A model generated the notes under the pieces. It searched no databases and was not told the DNA's origin. It was given only the letters and a program-made list of their open reading frames with translations. This document shows positions 48,101 to 55,561 of a stretch of DNA of 64,000 bases, piece by piece. How positions within the stretch are numbered: the stretch's first letter is position 1; every line of letters starts with the position of its first letter. The translations under genes and the position numbers were made by a program. Origin of the DNA: Blastopirellula marina (GTDB lineage Bacteria; Planctomycetota; Planctomycetia; Pirellulales; Pirellulaceae); contig NZ_PUIA01000074.1 in NCBI RefSeq assembly GCF_002967715.1, positions 62,001-126,000 on the forward strand, in the 5' to 3' direction.

Positions 48101-48341
48101 CACCATTGGCATACAGGTCGATGGTGAAGGGCTGGCCGACCACGATCTGCAAATCACCAATCGCCGAAAGATCGAGATCAGGCGGGCAGTCGTTCCCAGG
48201 AATGCCGGAAGCGGTGAGAACAAGACGTGACTCAAGATGCTCTGACATCGGCAGCCGAGCACGGCTTGACCGTCGATTCGTCTTTCGTTTGGCTTTCTGG
48301 GACTTCCTGTCGGTAACGCGAGGCAAACGAGGTGTGAGCAT
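45162..48341 (-). CDS. Large cadherin-like repeat surface protein
   Basis: About 1059 residues, secreted. A basic N-terminus leads into EHLESRLVLTASG, the planctomycete LE-x-R motif. A chain of Ig/cadherin-like beta domains follows, of two alternating kinds. One has VDLNGDGSGIDFTASFTEGD and LANYELVIRTLTYDN; the other begins with NDPPNLEP and runs through PEGDVLTFQLDRNGAGANIP and VISWTPSVSDGAGPF. Calcium-binding acidic loops (DADSTNLESA, DPEGD) are frequent. One roughly 240-residue block occurs twice almost unchanged. The C-terminus is short and acidic with no anchor motif. Start at 48341 is preferred over 48389. Probable adhesion or cell-wall function. Confidence 0.88.
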   Translation of the reverse strand: MLTPRLPRVTDRKSQKAKRKTNRRSSRARLPMSEHLESRLVLTASGIPGNDCPPDLDLSAIGDLQIVVGQPFTIDLYANGATAIDLDINDNPTGDTIRLVLDPDVGTDTPVGAKITTGGVFSWTPTADQVGTFRIPVIAIDQGPPALADVEFLTVIVSATGDQAPSVDLNGPAAGVGFSGVFTEDGGPVAATSSSLTITDLDSTNLESATIVLTNIQDGVDEILAVDTTGTSITASSYNSATGELTLTGSDTLANYELVLKSLTYNNTSDDPTVLDRTIQISVNDGGLSSPLVVSTISVVSVNDAPTVDLNGEGSGIDFSASFTEGDGPIAIVDAGVLVDDVDDTNLESATITLTNVVDTSAESLAVDTTGTSIVASYDQASGVLTLTGSDTLANYQLVISTLTYDNTSENPDETDRIVEVIVNNGADDSATATITISIEGVNDPPNLEPVADQTAQLDTLFEITVTATDPEGDVLTFQLDRNGAGANIPEFATITKTSDTTAVISWTPSVSDGAGPFTFIVIVTDDDPTTPLADSETFTVTLLTEDPAVDLNGDGSGIDFTASFTEGDGPTSVVDATATVTDADSTNLESATITLTNLIDTDDEFLAVDTTGTSITAVYDSATGILTLSGTDTVANYELVIRTLTYDNVSENPDTTDRAIEVIVNDGLNDSVTATITVSVEGVNDPPNLEPIADQTAQLDTLFEITVTATDPEGDVLTFQLDRNGAGANIPEFATITKTSDTTAVISWTPSVSDGAGPFTFIVIVTDDDPTSPLADSETFTVTLLTDPPEVDLNGDGTGIDFATSFVEGDGPISVVDVTATVTDADSTNLDSATITLTNLINTDDEFLAVDVTGTSITALYDSATGILTLSGSDTLANYQQVIRTLTYDNVSEDPDTTDRAIEVIVNDGLNDSGTATITVSVEAVNDSPQLTLPTPFDSGSPVEVDVDTEVTFNVTVVDPDDPPEDLIIFLDLDGSGIPVEIAQPTITSPFSAGGTFSWTPTQTGTYTITIIVVDGEGLPDQETFTLTVVDPAAAAIEGEPVDSDMNDMALLGLLDEI
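46020..47016. repeat. Long tandem duplication inside the cadherin-like gene
   Basis: About 270 nt around 46020-46290 recurs at 46746-47016 with very few differences (for example gatggtagcaaattcaggaa in both). The period is 726 nt, or 242 codons. Identity is at the DNA level, including third positions, which points to a recent duplication or gene conversion. Confidence 0.85.
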
Positions 48342-48661
48342 GTCTTCTTCTCTTAATGGTTTAACAACAATTAAGGCCGGGGGGGCCATAGTTAAAATGG
48401 TGATCTCTTATGTGGGCATAGGTGGGGCGTGGCAATTGTATCAAATAGGCGGCTTGGGTCGACTTTATAATCGGGATTTAAGAAAACTTTTATCTCAATG
48501 TCACGGACAATTGTTGACAGACTTTCTGGCACTTAAGGCCAGGTAGGAACAGAGACGAAGTTGCGAAAGCAGAAACAACTTGTGTGCCGTCGCTCCGTCG
48601 GGTATGGCCAGCCCTGCAGGTCGTCTCGGAATCGAATCCATCCTTTCCCGTCAACACGGAG

Positions 48662-49624
48662 CTATTCCGATCTCACATTGGGCTGATAGATCTTGGCCAA
48701 GGGAACTAGAATGGCCTGAAGGCTATCAAGATACTCCTCTTCGTTGAGCTGCGACTTCTTCTGACGCAACTCGGCCAATTGGCGTTCCAGCTGATCTCGC
48801 TTTTCGATCAACTCTTCGGAAAGCTGGGCCTCGTCCTGGCTGGGGACGAGAATGAATTGATTCGCCAAGGTGCCATCCGGAATCGAGCCATCCTTAGACG
48901 ACTTGGTCACGTAAATACCCCGGAACCAATCCGCTGGCGTCCCTTTCCCGTCGCCGTTGTCGTCGAGCAGGGCATGCTCGGTTGCTAGCTGAGATTGAGA
49001 GTCGTAGTAGGTTTGGGTTTGCTTGGCCGCCGCCAGCCAGGCTTCCAGCAGCGAAGTCTGGCCATCCTTATCGAGGTCGCCTGAGGTGTCGCTAATCGTT
49101 TGCGACATAAAGTCGCCGAAACGAGCGAAGTTGTATTCGAAGCCACTTTGGGTTGCCGCAACGACAACACGGTCGGGGCCGGATAATTGATTCACGAACG
49201 GACCACTGGCCGAAGCACAATTGATGATCGCCATGCGACATGAAATAGGGGAGAGCGCCTGAGTAAGTTCAGCGGCGCTGATATCAGTACCGCGCAAATT
49301 GAACTTCGCCTTCTTCCCATCGAACGTGCCGTGCCCGATCATCACCAGCCACAGCGATTGAGGCGGTGCCTTCGCCAGACTTGCCAGGGTCTCTTCCAGG
49401 CTTGGTCGATCTTGCTGGGAGTCGTCCAGGCCAATGGTCACGAGCCGGGCAGAAGACCGCTTGGCGGCGTCTTGCCAGCGCTTGGCCCATTGGGTGAACT
49501 GCTTCTGGTACTGGTCTTCCCCTGGTTCGCCAACGACGAGAACGACGGCAACGTCCGGGGATACGTGAGCCGTTTCGTTGTCAGAAGGTGCTAACAGCAA
49601 CGTGCATGTTAAAAGCCAGATCAT
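48662..49624 (-). CDS. Predicted caspase-fold protease with two EF-hand-like loops
   Basis: This 320-residue exported protein has a short signal peptide (1-18). The caspase/C13-like core has predicted strands before each catalytic residue: His98 in WLVMIGHGTFDG and Cys136 in MAIINCASASG. A following VVVAATQSGFEYNFARFGDF resembles the specificity segment of C13-type peptidases. Two 12-residue loops match the EF-hand rule: DLDKDGQTSLLE (183-194) and the stretch 221-232 (DDNGDGKGTPAD), suggesting calcium binding. A coiled coil lies at about 260-305. ATG at 49624 follows the upstream TAA by one base; a TTG at 49633 is the alternative. It is the last gene of the MoxR/BatA operon. Protease activity is inferred. 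Confidence 0.82.
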   Translation of the reverse strand: MIWLLTCTLLLAPSDNETAHVSPDVAVVLVVGEPGEDQYQKQFTQWAKRWQDAAKRSSARLVTIGLDDSQQDRPSLEETLASLAKAPPQSLWLVMIGHGTFDGKKAKFNLRGTDISAAELTQALSPISCRMAIINCASASGPFVNQLSGPDRVVVAATQSGFEYNFARFGDFMSQTISDTSGDLDKDGQTSLLEAWLAAAKQTQTYYDSQSQLATEHALLDDNGDGKGTPADWFRGIYVTKSSKDGSIPDGTLANQFILVPSQDEAQLSEELIEKRDQLERQLAELRQKKSQLNEEEYLDSLQAILVPLAKIYQPNVRSE

Positions 49625-49625
49625 C

Positions 49626-52004
49626 TTAGGCAAGTCCCTTCCAGCGGCGCACGCCCCATTCGATACTCAACAGGCCGATGGCCAGCAGGAATACGCCCCA
49701 CGTATGCCAGACCGAACGAACCATCGGCTGCGAAATCGGAATCTCGCGATCCGAAAGAGTGCTGACGAACGAATCGAGCCGATTCAATCTCACGACTTCA
49801 CCCCCAGAGCCTTCGGCGATCTGTCGCATGAGCTCGACGTTCGGTGCCAGGTTAGCGAACTCTTCCGCCGCCGGATCGGCCACCCAGCCTGTTTCGACGC
49901 GATCGATCTCGCTTCCGTCGGGGTTGTTCGCGATGATCGTGGCTCGGTACATGCCATCGGTGCGGGAAACATAGCTGGAGCCATACTGACCGGAAACGGC
50001 ATCCTGCGGTTCCGCTTTTAGCTTCAATACATCCTCCGCCGGTGTCGAGATTTCAATCGCGACATCGGCGTTATCCAGTGGTTGGTAGCTTTCGTCGTTG
50101 ACTTGTACCGAAAGGTGAAGTGGGTGGTTCGGGTCATCCTTCTTGGCGATCGCCTCGACCCGCACACGCTGCGGCACATCGGCAATCAGCCAGCGAACGG
50201 TTTGCCGCCAGGTGCGTTCGAAGTCGTCGTTGTCGTGCGACGATGGATGCAGTTTCCATCGCCACAGGTCCCCCACGAGGAAGGCCGCCGTGCGTCCCTT
50301 GCCGAATCGCTGCGTAACCAGCCCGGGGCGCGTTTCGCCGGTGGCGGAAACCACGGACAAGAGTTCGCTGGCTCCGGGCTTAAGTGCTCCGACTTCGTTC
50401 AGCACACGCAGCCCTGGCATGGCGGCCAGACGCTGTTGCTCTTGCTCCTGGGTGGTGCGGACACGCACCCACGGTTCAAGCATACCTTCACGAGTAAGTG
50501 CGAGCGAGAACTCACTGGCCCCAGTGCGCGGCGACACACTGTTCAAGTAAACAGGCAACACCTCGCCGACCGGAGATCGCAGATACTGACCTTGCACAAA
50601 CGACTCGCCGCCGCCCAGCATCAACAAGCCACCCCCACGCAGACTGACGAACTCTTGGATGAGCGATTTCTGCTGCTGCGTGAAGAAGTCGGCCTCCAGG
50701 TCGTCCAGGATGATTGCGTGGTACGGGAACAACTCGTCGGCAGACTTGGGAAAGCCGCCGGAAAGTTCGCCAGGCTCAAGCTTACCAACCCGCAAGAGGA
50801 CCGGCTCGTCGTATTGTTCGACTTGTTCCTTCCCTTCGTCATCGGTGTTGGTGAAGATGCGGTTGGCGTTAGAGTCCTTCTCGCGGAACTGAAACCGCGG
50901 TTCCTTCTTCGCGATGCGAATCAAACCGTGCAGTTCCACTTCGTCGTCTTCGGCCAGTGATCGATTGAGAAACTTGAACTCCCAGTTCGGTCGGCCTGAC
51001 ACGTACAGGACCTTGTACGGTCCGTGTCCGCGATTGACCATCACGGTACGGCTGTTGTTCAGCAGCGTGGCCTCGTTGCTTTTGCTGGCATCCTCGAAGA
51101 GACCGGCTTGCGACTGGGCATAGGCGCGAACCTGGTAGAACAACACACCACGCTCGCCGGGCTTGATTTGAAACCGGGCCGTGAACGATTGTCCCTCGGC
51201 TGGCTGCGAGACCGTTTGCGTTTCGAGAACTTCCCCTTGCTCGTCAAGAAGCTCGATGGCGATCGATTCGCCCACCATGCCGGTCGCGGCAATATCGGCG
51301 GTCACCGTAACGGGTGACGCTTCGAAATTCGTTTGACTGGCCGAGACTCGCCGTACCTGGACATCGGCAGCTGGCTCGTCGGCACCGATCTGCACGGGGA
51401 AGATTGGCGGGTACTTGCTCCAGTCGATCGCGAGTTCGGTGATGTCGGTCGCGTTACCATCGGTCAGCAGCAGCACCCCGGCAATAGGGCGGCCCTCGAA
51501 GCGATCGGCAATGGAATCCAGTGCCGAGATCATGCCGGTGGCTCGTCCGTCGGCCAGGTACTCTTCGTAGTCGGATACCGGCGAAAGCTGATCGGCGAAC
51601 TGGTAACGGCGGACGTCGAATTCCTGGCCTAAACGAACTTGCCATGGGGCCGCGCGGTCGAGTTGTTGCTTCAATAAATCGGCTCGCGTCTCGCTTTGGC
51701 CAGGATCGACTACCTGGAGGCTCTGCGAATGGTCGGCCAGCACGACGAAAAGATTCGCCCCTGGTACGGGCTTGGTTTCACTACGCATCGGCTCGACCAA
51801 CAACGTCGCCAGTAGGAGCACCGCCAAGGTCTTCGCCGCAGCGCACGCCAGTTTGACGATCAGTGGTGCCTGGATCGATTGGTAGGCCCACAGGATGAGC
51901 GTGAACAGCACGGTGCCGATCACGCCTGCGGGAACGATCCACTCTTGGGCGGCCCAGACGTTGGGCCATTCGAGAAGCCATTGATCCTGAACCCAGTCGT
52001 TCAT
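49626..52004 (-). CDS. Membrane protein with VWA-like and glutamine-amidotransferase-like domains
   Basis: This 792-residue protein has two N-terminal membrane helices (about 24-41 and 46-70) and one near the C-terminus (VRSVWHTWGVFLLAIGLLSI). Between them are a VWA-like domain with metal-site residues Asp91, Ser93, Ser95 (DHSQS) and VLLLTDGNATD. A class-I GATase-like fold near 420-500 follows (YHAIILDDLEADFF, GGGLLMLGGGESF) without a catalytic Cys. Beta-rich extracytoplasmic parts complete it. It overlaps the upstream gene by ATGA. Homologues of this architecture occur downstream of BatA genes in planctomycetes. Probably a large periplasmic assembly factor. Confidence 0.88.
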   Translation of the reverse strand: MNDWVQDQWLLEWPNVWAAQEWIVPAGVIGTVLFTLILWAYQSIQAPLIVKLACAAAKTLAVLLLATLLVEPMRSETKPVPGANLFVVLADHSQSLQVVDPGQSETRADLLKQQLDRAAPWQVRLGQEFDVRRYQFADQLSPVSDYEEYLADGRATGMISALDSIADRFEGRPIAGVLLLTDGNATDITELAIDWSKYPPIFPVQIGADEPAADVQVRRVSASQTNFEASPVTVTADIAATGMVGESIAIELLDEQGEVLETQTVSQPAEGQSFTARFQIKPGERGVLFYQVRAYAQSQAGLFEDASKSNEATLLNNSRTVMVNRGHGPYKVLYVSGRPNWEFKFLNRSLAEDDEVELHGLIRIAKKEPRFQFREKDSNANRIFTNTDDEGKEQVEQYDEPVLLRVGKLEPGELSGGFPKSADELFPYHAIILDDLEADFFTQQQKSLIQEFVSLRGGGLLMLGGGESFVQGQYLRSPVGEVLPVYLNSVSPRTGASEFSLALTREGMLEPWVRVRTTQEQEQQRLAAMPGLRVLNEVGALKPGASELLSVVSATGETRPGLVTQRFGKGRTAAFLVGDLWRWKLHPSSHDNDDFERTWRQTVRWLIADVPQRVRVEAIAKKDDPNHPLHLSVQVNDESYQPLDNADVAIEISTPAEDVLKLKAEPQDAVSGQYGSSYVSRTDGMYRATIIANNPDGSEIDRVETGWVADPAAEEFANLAPNVELMRQIAEGSGGEVVRLNRLDSFVSTLSDREIPISQPMVRSVWHTWGVFLLAIGLLSIEWGVRRWKGLA

Positions 52005-55000
52005 TCACTGCTCCCCAGACGTTCGTAGTAGCGTCGCACGGCGTCTTCGTATTGGACCGGTACAGGGTCCTTGTCGATCGGGACGCGGGCCTCTTCAGCA
52101 GTTCGGCGGAGAAGCTCTTCGGCGACACGATTCTGGAGCTGAGCCAGCGGTCGAGCGACTTTTTGTTGGATGATATCCCACTGCGGAGGCGCGGACGTAT
52201 CGATCTGTTCACGGCGAAGTTCGCGAGCCTCGTCCCGAATACGTGCCGCCTCCGCGCGAAGTTCGGGGTCGTTTACGATCTCTTCCACATCCCGTAGCCG
52301 GTCCGACCAATCGACGAAGTCATCTCCTGAGAATGGGGAAGTGTCTCGGCTATTGTTTCCGCCACCCAGGAAGCGATCGAAAGCACCCGTCCCAGGGCCA
52401 CTGCTGGGGGCGTTCTGCTGACCCGGCTGTTGCTGCTGACCCGGCTGTTGTTGCTGGCCTGGTTGTTGTTGCTGACCTGGTTGTTGTTGCTGACCTGGTT
52501 GTTGTTGCTGACCTGGTTGTTGTTGCTGACCTGGTTGTTGTTGCTGACCTGGTTGTTGTTGCTGACCGTTGCGGGCTAGTTCTCCCTCAAGGTCTTCGTT
52601 GAGTCGTTCCAGTTCGTCGAGTGCGCGGCGGAGCATTTCGGTTTCGTCGCCGAGAACCTGGTCGGCCGCTTGTTGGATCCCTTCGGCGAGTTGCTCGATT
52701 CCTTCGCGTGCTTGTTGTTCGCGCTGAGCGGCCTGATCGACGAAGCCGCGGTTGAGCAGCATCTCGGTTTCTTTCAGGGCATCGCTTGGTTTTGTGGTAC
52801 GTGTATCGCGAATCGATTCGTACAGCTTCTCGGCCAGTAGCGGCTGGGACTGCTCGGCTTGTTCGACCGTTTCCCGCATGCGCTGCAGCAGTTGTTCGAG
52901 ACGCTCCTGTTGCTGGGACAATTGGCCGCCAAGTTCTTCCTGGTTGTCGGTCTCGCGGAGGGAGTTGGACTGGTCTGGCTTTTCCGTTTTAAGGTCTTCC
53001 AATTGACGGGCAAGCTCCTCTTCGGCCTCGACCAGTTCTTGCGCCTGGTTCTTCATGTCGCGGAGATCTTGCTCGAACTCTTGCGAGGTCTGCCGCTGAA
53101 ATTCTTCTCGCAGATCATTCAGTTCACGCTGGGCCCTGGCCCCTTCGTTGGCGGCCTGGGTGACCATTTGCTGTTGGATCGCTTCGCTGGATCGCTGGAT
53201 GTTTTCACGAGCCTGTTCCAACTGCTGACGCTGCTCGGCCATACGTTCCTGGTTCTCGGGTTGCTCCATTCGCTGCTGAAGCTCTTCGGTATCGCGGAGA
53301 ATCTGCTCCTGCTCTTCTCGGAGCCATTTAAGTTGCCGCTGCGCCTCGGCTCGCTCTTGTTCGTCTGCGGCAGCTTCGAGCACGCCTTGCAGTTCCTGGA
53401 TTCGCTCGTTGAGGTCTTCCTGCCGCTGGGCAAGTTCTCGCAGGCGATTGAGGATCTGGCGGTCTTCACGGGCTTCCTGCTGCTGCTCGGTCTGGGCTTG
53501 TTGTTCCTGGGCGTAGCGGTTTTCATCTTCCCGCAGTTGTAGTTGTTGCAATTGCTGCTGAGCGCGGCTGTTTTGCGATTGCTGCGACTGGCTCGACTGT
53601 TGTTGAGATTGGCTGGATTGGACGACTTCGTGCTCGCGGGCTCGCAGGCGAAGCAGCCCTTGATAGGCGGCCTGTTCGGCCTGAAGAGCTTGTTGAAGCC
53701 TGGCTGGTGACGATCCTTCTTCGGCCGAGCGTAACGTTTCGATCACTTGCTCCATCGAATTTCGAACCTGAGCGGCGTGCTCGATCGAAGTCACATCCTG
53801 CAAGTTGCCCTGCAGTTCTTCGAGCTGAACCATTGCTGCTTCTTGCGACTCGATGAGCAACTTGGTATCGCTGGCAAACTGTGCCGTGGGCTGGCTGTGC
53901 GTTTCGCGGCGGATTATCTTCCAAGTCGCGGCGATGATCTGTTTTTGTAGCTCCGCCAGCTCTTCAGCCTGTTGGGCGTTCTGCCCCCCTTGCTGCTGTT
54001 GTTGCTGCTGTTGTGAGTTCTGCGGCGGTTGCTGCCCTTGGCGGAAGATTTCTTCGAAGGGGCGAACCTCGGCAAAAAACATGTCGCTCATCGTGCGGCG
54101 CATTTGGCCGTCGGGACCGATGTCTTCAGCCCAGAAGTACCACGACAGCAGTTGATCCGGCTCGGCATCGAGCGATTCGAATGCTAACAGGTGGGCGAGT
54201 TCGACGCGTTTTTTGCTGGGGAACGAATCACCCAGCGAAACGTCTTGATCGACTTTGCCGGGGATCGAGTAGTTGATGCCAACTCGCTTGAGCCCGAAGT
54301 CGTCCCAGGCAGAAGCGGCCAGGTCAACTTCTTCGATCGGAGAGACCTCGATGTCTTCGGTGGGTGCGGCCAGCTTAATATCGGGGGGCAGATTGGCGAT
54401 CATGGTAATCTGCAGTCTCGGCGGATGCTGGTTGGTGCGTCCTTTGCCATCGGTCATACGGAGTGTCAGTTCGCGCGAACGATCGACGACTAGCGTGGTG
54501 GCGTAGGTGAGCGCATCGTTGGCTTCAGGTTGGAGGGTAATGGTCTTTTCGCCATCGTCGGTTTGCTCAGTGAACTGGGCGGTGGCCAGCGGTTTGTTGA
54601 CGCGGCACAAGAGAGTCAGCTTCGTTCCCTCAACCGCTGACACGCGACGAACGTCGGGGACAAACTTATCTTCCTGCCCTGTATAGCTGGGGAAGACGAG
54701 TTGGGCATCGGCTTGGAGCATCAGCGGATACTCGAACACTTCCACGTTAAAAGTCTGCGACGTTTGATTGCCGAACTCGACGCGGTAAGTGAGCGGCTGC
54801 GATATGGCAGGGATTCGGCCGCCGAAAAGGGGATCATCAAGCGAACGGGACATCGGCAGGGTGTGCTCGTTGCCATCTTCGGTTGCGTAGATCAGTGTGG
54901 CCTCGGTGGGCATTGCACCGGTGAATCTGGCGAGAACGAGGAGGCCCGCCCCTCGTTCGACCTCGGTATCGCCTGGCTCGATCTCTGCCTCGAAGAGGGT

Positions 55001-55561
55001 ATCTGCGGTGACGACGCCTTCCCCTGCAAGTTCATCAGAAGTGGGCGTCAGCATTAGATTGCGATCAAGCTGCGCGAGTGCAACGGCCGCCAGAAGCGTA
55101 GCGATGAGCCCCGCACATGCGATCAGGCGAGCCCCAAACAGCTGGCCGCGCGAGACGATGTATTGCCAGTTGTGGCTGCGGGCATGAAGGACGGCCTGGC
55201 CGACGACTTCCCGCTGAAGATACCCCAGGCGACCGGTGGTACTATCAGGCTGCTGTTCAACAGCCGTCAACAAGGCGGAGTCTAGTTGAGGGTAACGCGA
55301 TTCAACGAGGTTTGCCACTTGATGCACACTGCGAGCCGTGCGGCTGCTGGCGAAGGTTACCAGAAGCGATCCCACAACGCCGATGGTAGCGGCAACGGCC
55401 AGACTACCCTCGGGGACGCGACCGGTGGCTTGACTGATTAGGTAAATGATGCCGATGAAGATCGCGGCCGAGACCCACACGATGCCCATGCCGCTCCAAA
55501 AGTGAAACGTTCGCAGGCGATTTCCGAGGCGGTCGAGATGGCCGAACAGTTCGCGATCCAT
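52001..55561 (-). CDS. Giant membrane-anchored coiled-coil protein (DUF4175-like) with Gln-Pro repeat
   Basis: This 1186-residue protein has three N-terminal membrane helices (about 24-45, 50-70 and 145-168), a beta-rich periplasmic part to about 480, and a very long coiled coil (about 510-990) rich in Gln and Glu. Eight exact repeats of the hexapeptide GQQQQP follow (about 998-1046), then an Ala/Arg helical tail. It resembles DUF4175 proteins encoded next to BatA. It starts at TAATG, overlapping the BatA stop, and ends by overlapping the next gene. A rod-like periplasmic scaffold is the likely role. Confidence 0.9.
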   Translation of the reverse strand: MDRELFGHLDRLGNRLRTFHFWSGMGIVWVSAAIFIGIIYLISQATGRVPEGSLAVAATIGVVGSLLVTFASSRTARSVHQVANLVESRYPQLDSALLTAVEQQPDSTTGRLGYLQREVVGQAVLHARSHNWQYIVSRGQLFGARLIACAGLIATLLAAVALAQLDRNLMLTPTSDELAGEGVVTADTLFEAEIEPGDTEVERGAGLLVLARFTGAMPTEATLIYATEDGNEHTLPMSRSLDDPLFGGRIPAISQPLTYRVEFGNQTSQTFNVEVFEYPLMLQADAQLVFPSYTGQEDKFVPDVRRVSAVEGTKLTLLCRVNKPLATAQFTEQTDDGEKTITLQPEANDALTYATTLVVDRSRELTLRMTDGKGRTNQHPPRLQITMIANLPPDIKLAAPTEDIEVSPIEEVDLAASAWDDFGLKRVGINYSIPGKVDQDVSLGDSFPSKKRVELAHLLAFESLDAEPDQLLSWYFWAEDIGPDGQMRRTMSDMFFAEVRPFEEIFRQGQQPPQNSQQQQQQQQGGQNAQQAEELAELQKQIIAATWKIIRRETHSQPTAQFASDTKLLIESQEAAMVQLEELQGNLQDVTSIEHAAQVRNSMEQVIETLRSAEEGSSPARLQQALQAEQAAYQGLLRLRAREHEVVQSSQSQQQSSQSQQSQNSRAQQQLQQLQLREDENRYAQEQQAQTEQQQEAREDRQILNRLRELAQRQEDLNERIQELQGVLEAAADEQERAEAQRQLKWLREEQEQILRDTEELQQRMEQPENQERMAEQRQQLEQARENIQRSSEAIQQQMVTQAANEGARAQRELNDLREEFQRQTSQEFEQDLRDMKNQAQELVEAEEELARQLEDLKTEKPDQSNSLRETDNQEELGGQLSQQQERLEQLLQRMRETVEQAEQSQPLLAEKLYESIRDTRTTKPSDALKETEMLLNRGFVDQAAQREQQAREGIEQLAEGIQQAADQVLGDETEMLRRALDELERLNEDLEGELARNGQQQQPGQQQQPGQQQQPGQQQQPGQQQQPGQQQQPGQQQQPGQQQQPGQQNAPSSGPGTGAFDRFLGGGNNSRDTSPFSGDDFVDWSDRLRDVEEIVNDPELRAEAARIRDEARELRREQIDTSAPPQWDIIQQKVARPLAQLQNRVAEELLRRTAEEARVPIDKDPVPVQYEDAVRRYYERLGSSE
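52424..52567 (-). repeat. 18-nt coding tandem repeat (8 copies)
   Basis: Eight copies of an 18-nt unit encode GQQQQP. The central copies are identical at DNA level and the outer ones differ by third-position changes, so copy number is likely variable between strains. Coordinates are within one base. Confidence 0.88.

Noticed and set aside
50082-50960. 292-codon plus-strand ORF opposite the VWA/GATase-like gene
   Set aside because: Shadow; no recognisable domain and no ribosome-binding site.
52424-52567. Short regularly spaced repeat considered as CRISPR
   Set aside because: Units are contiguous, in frame and coding for GQQQQP, with no spacers.
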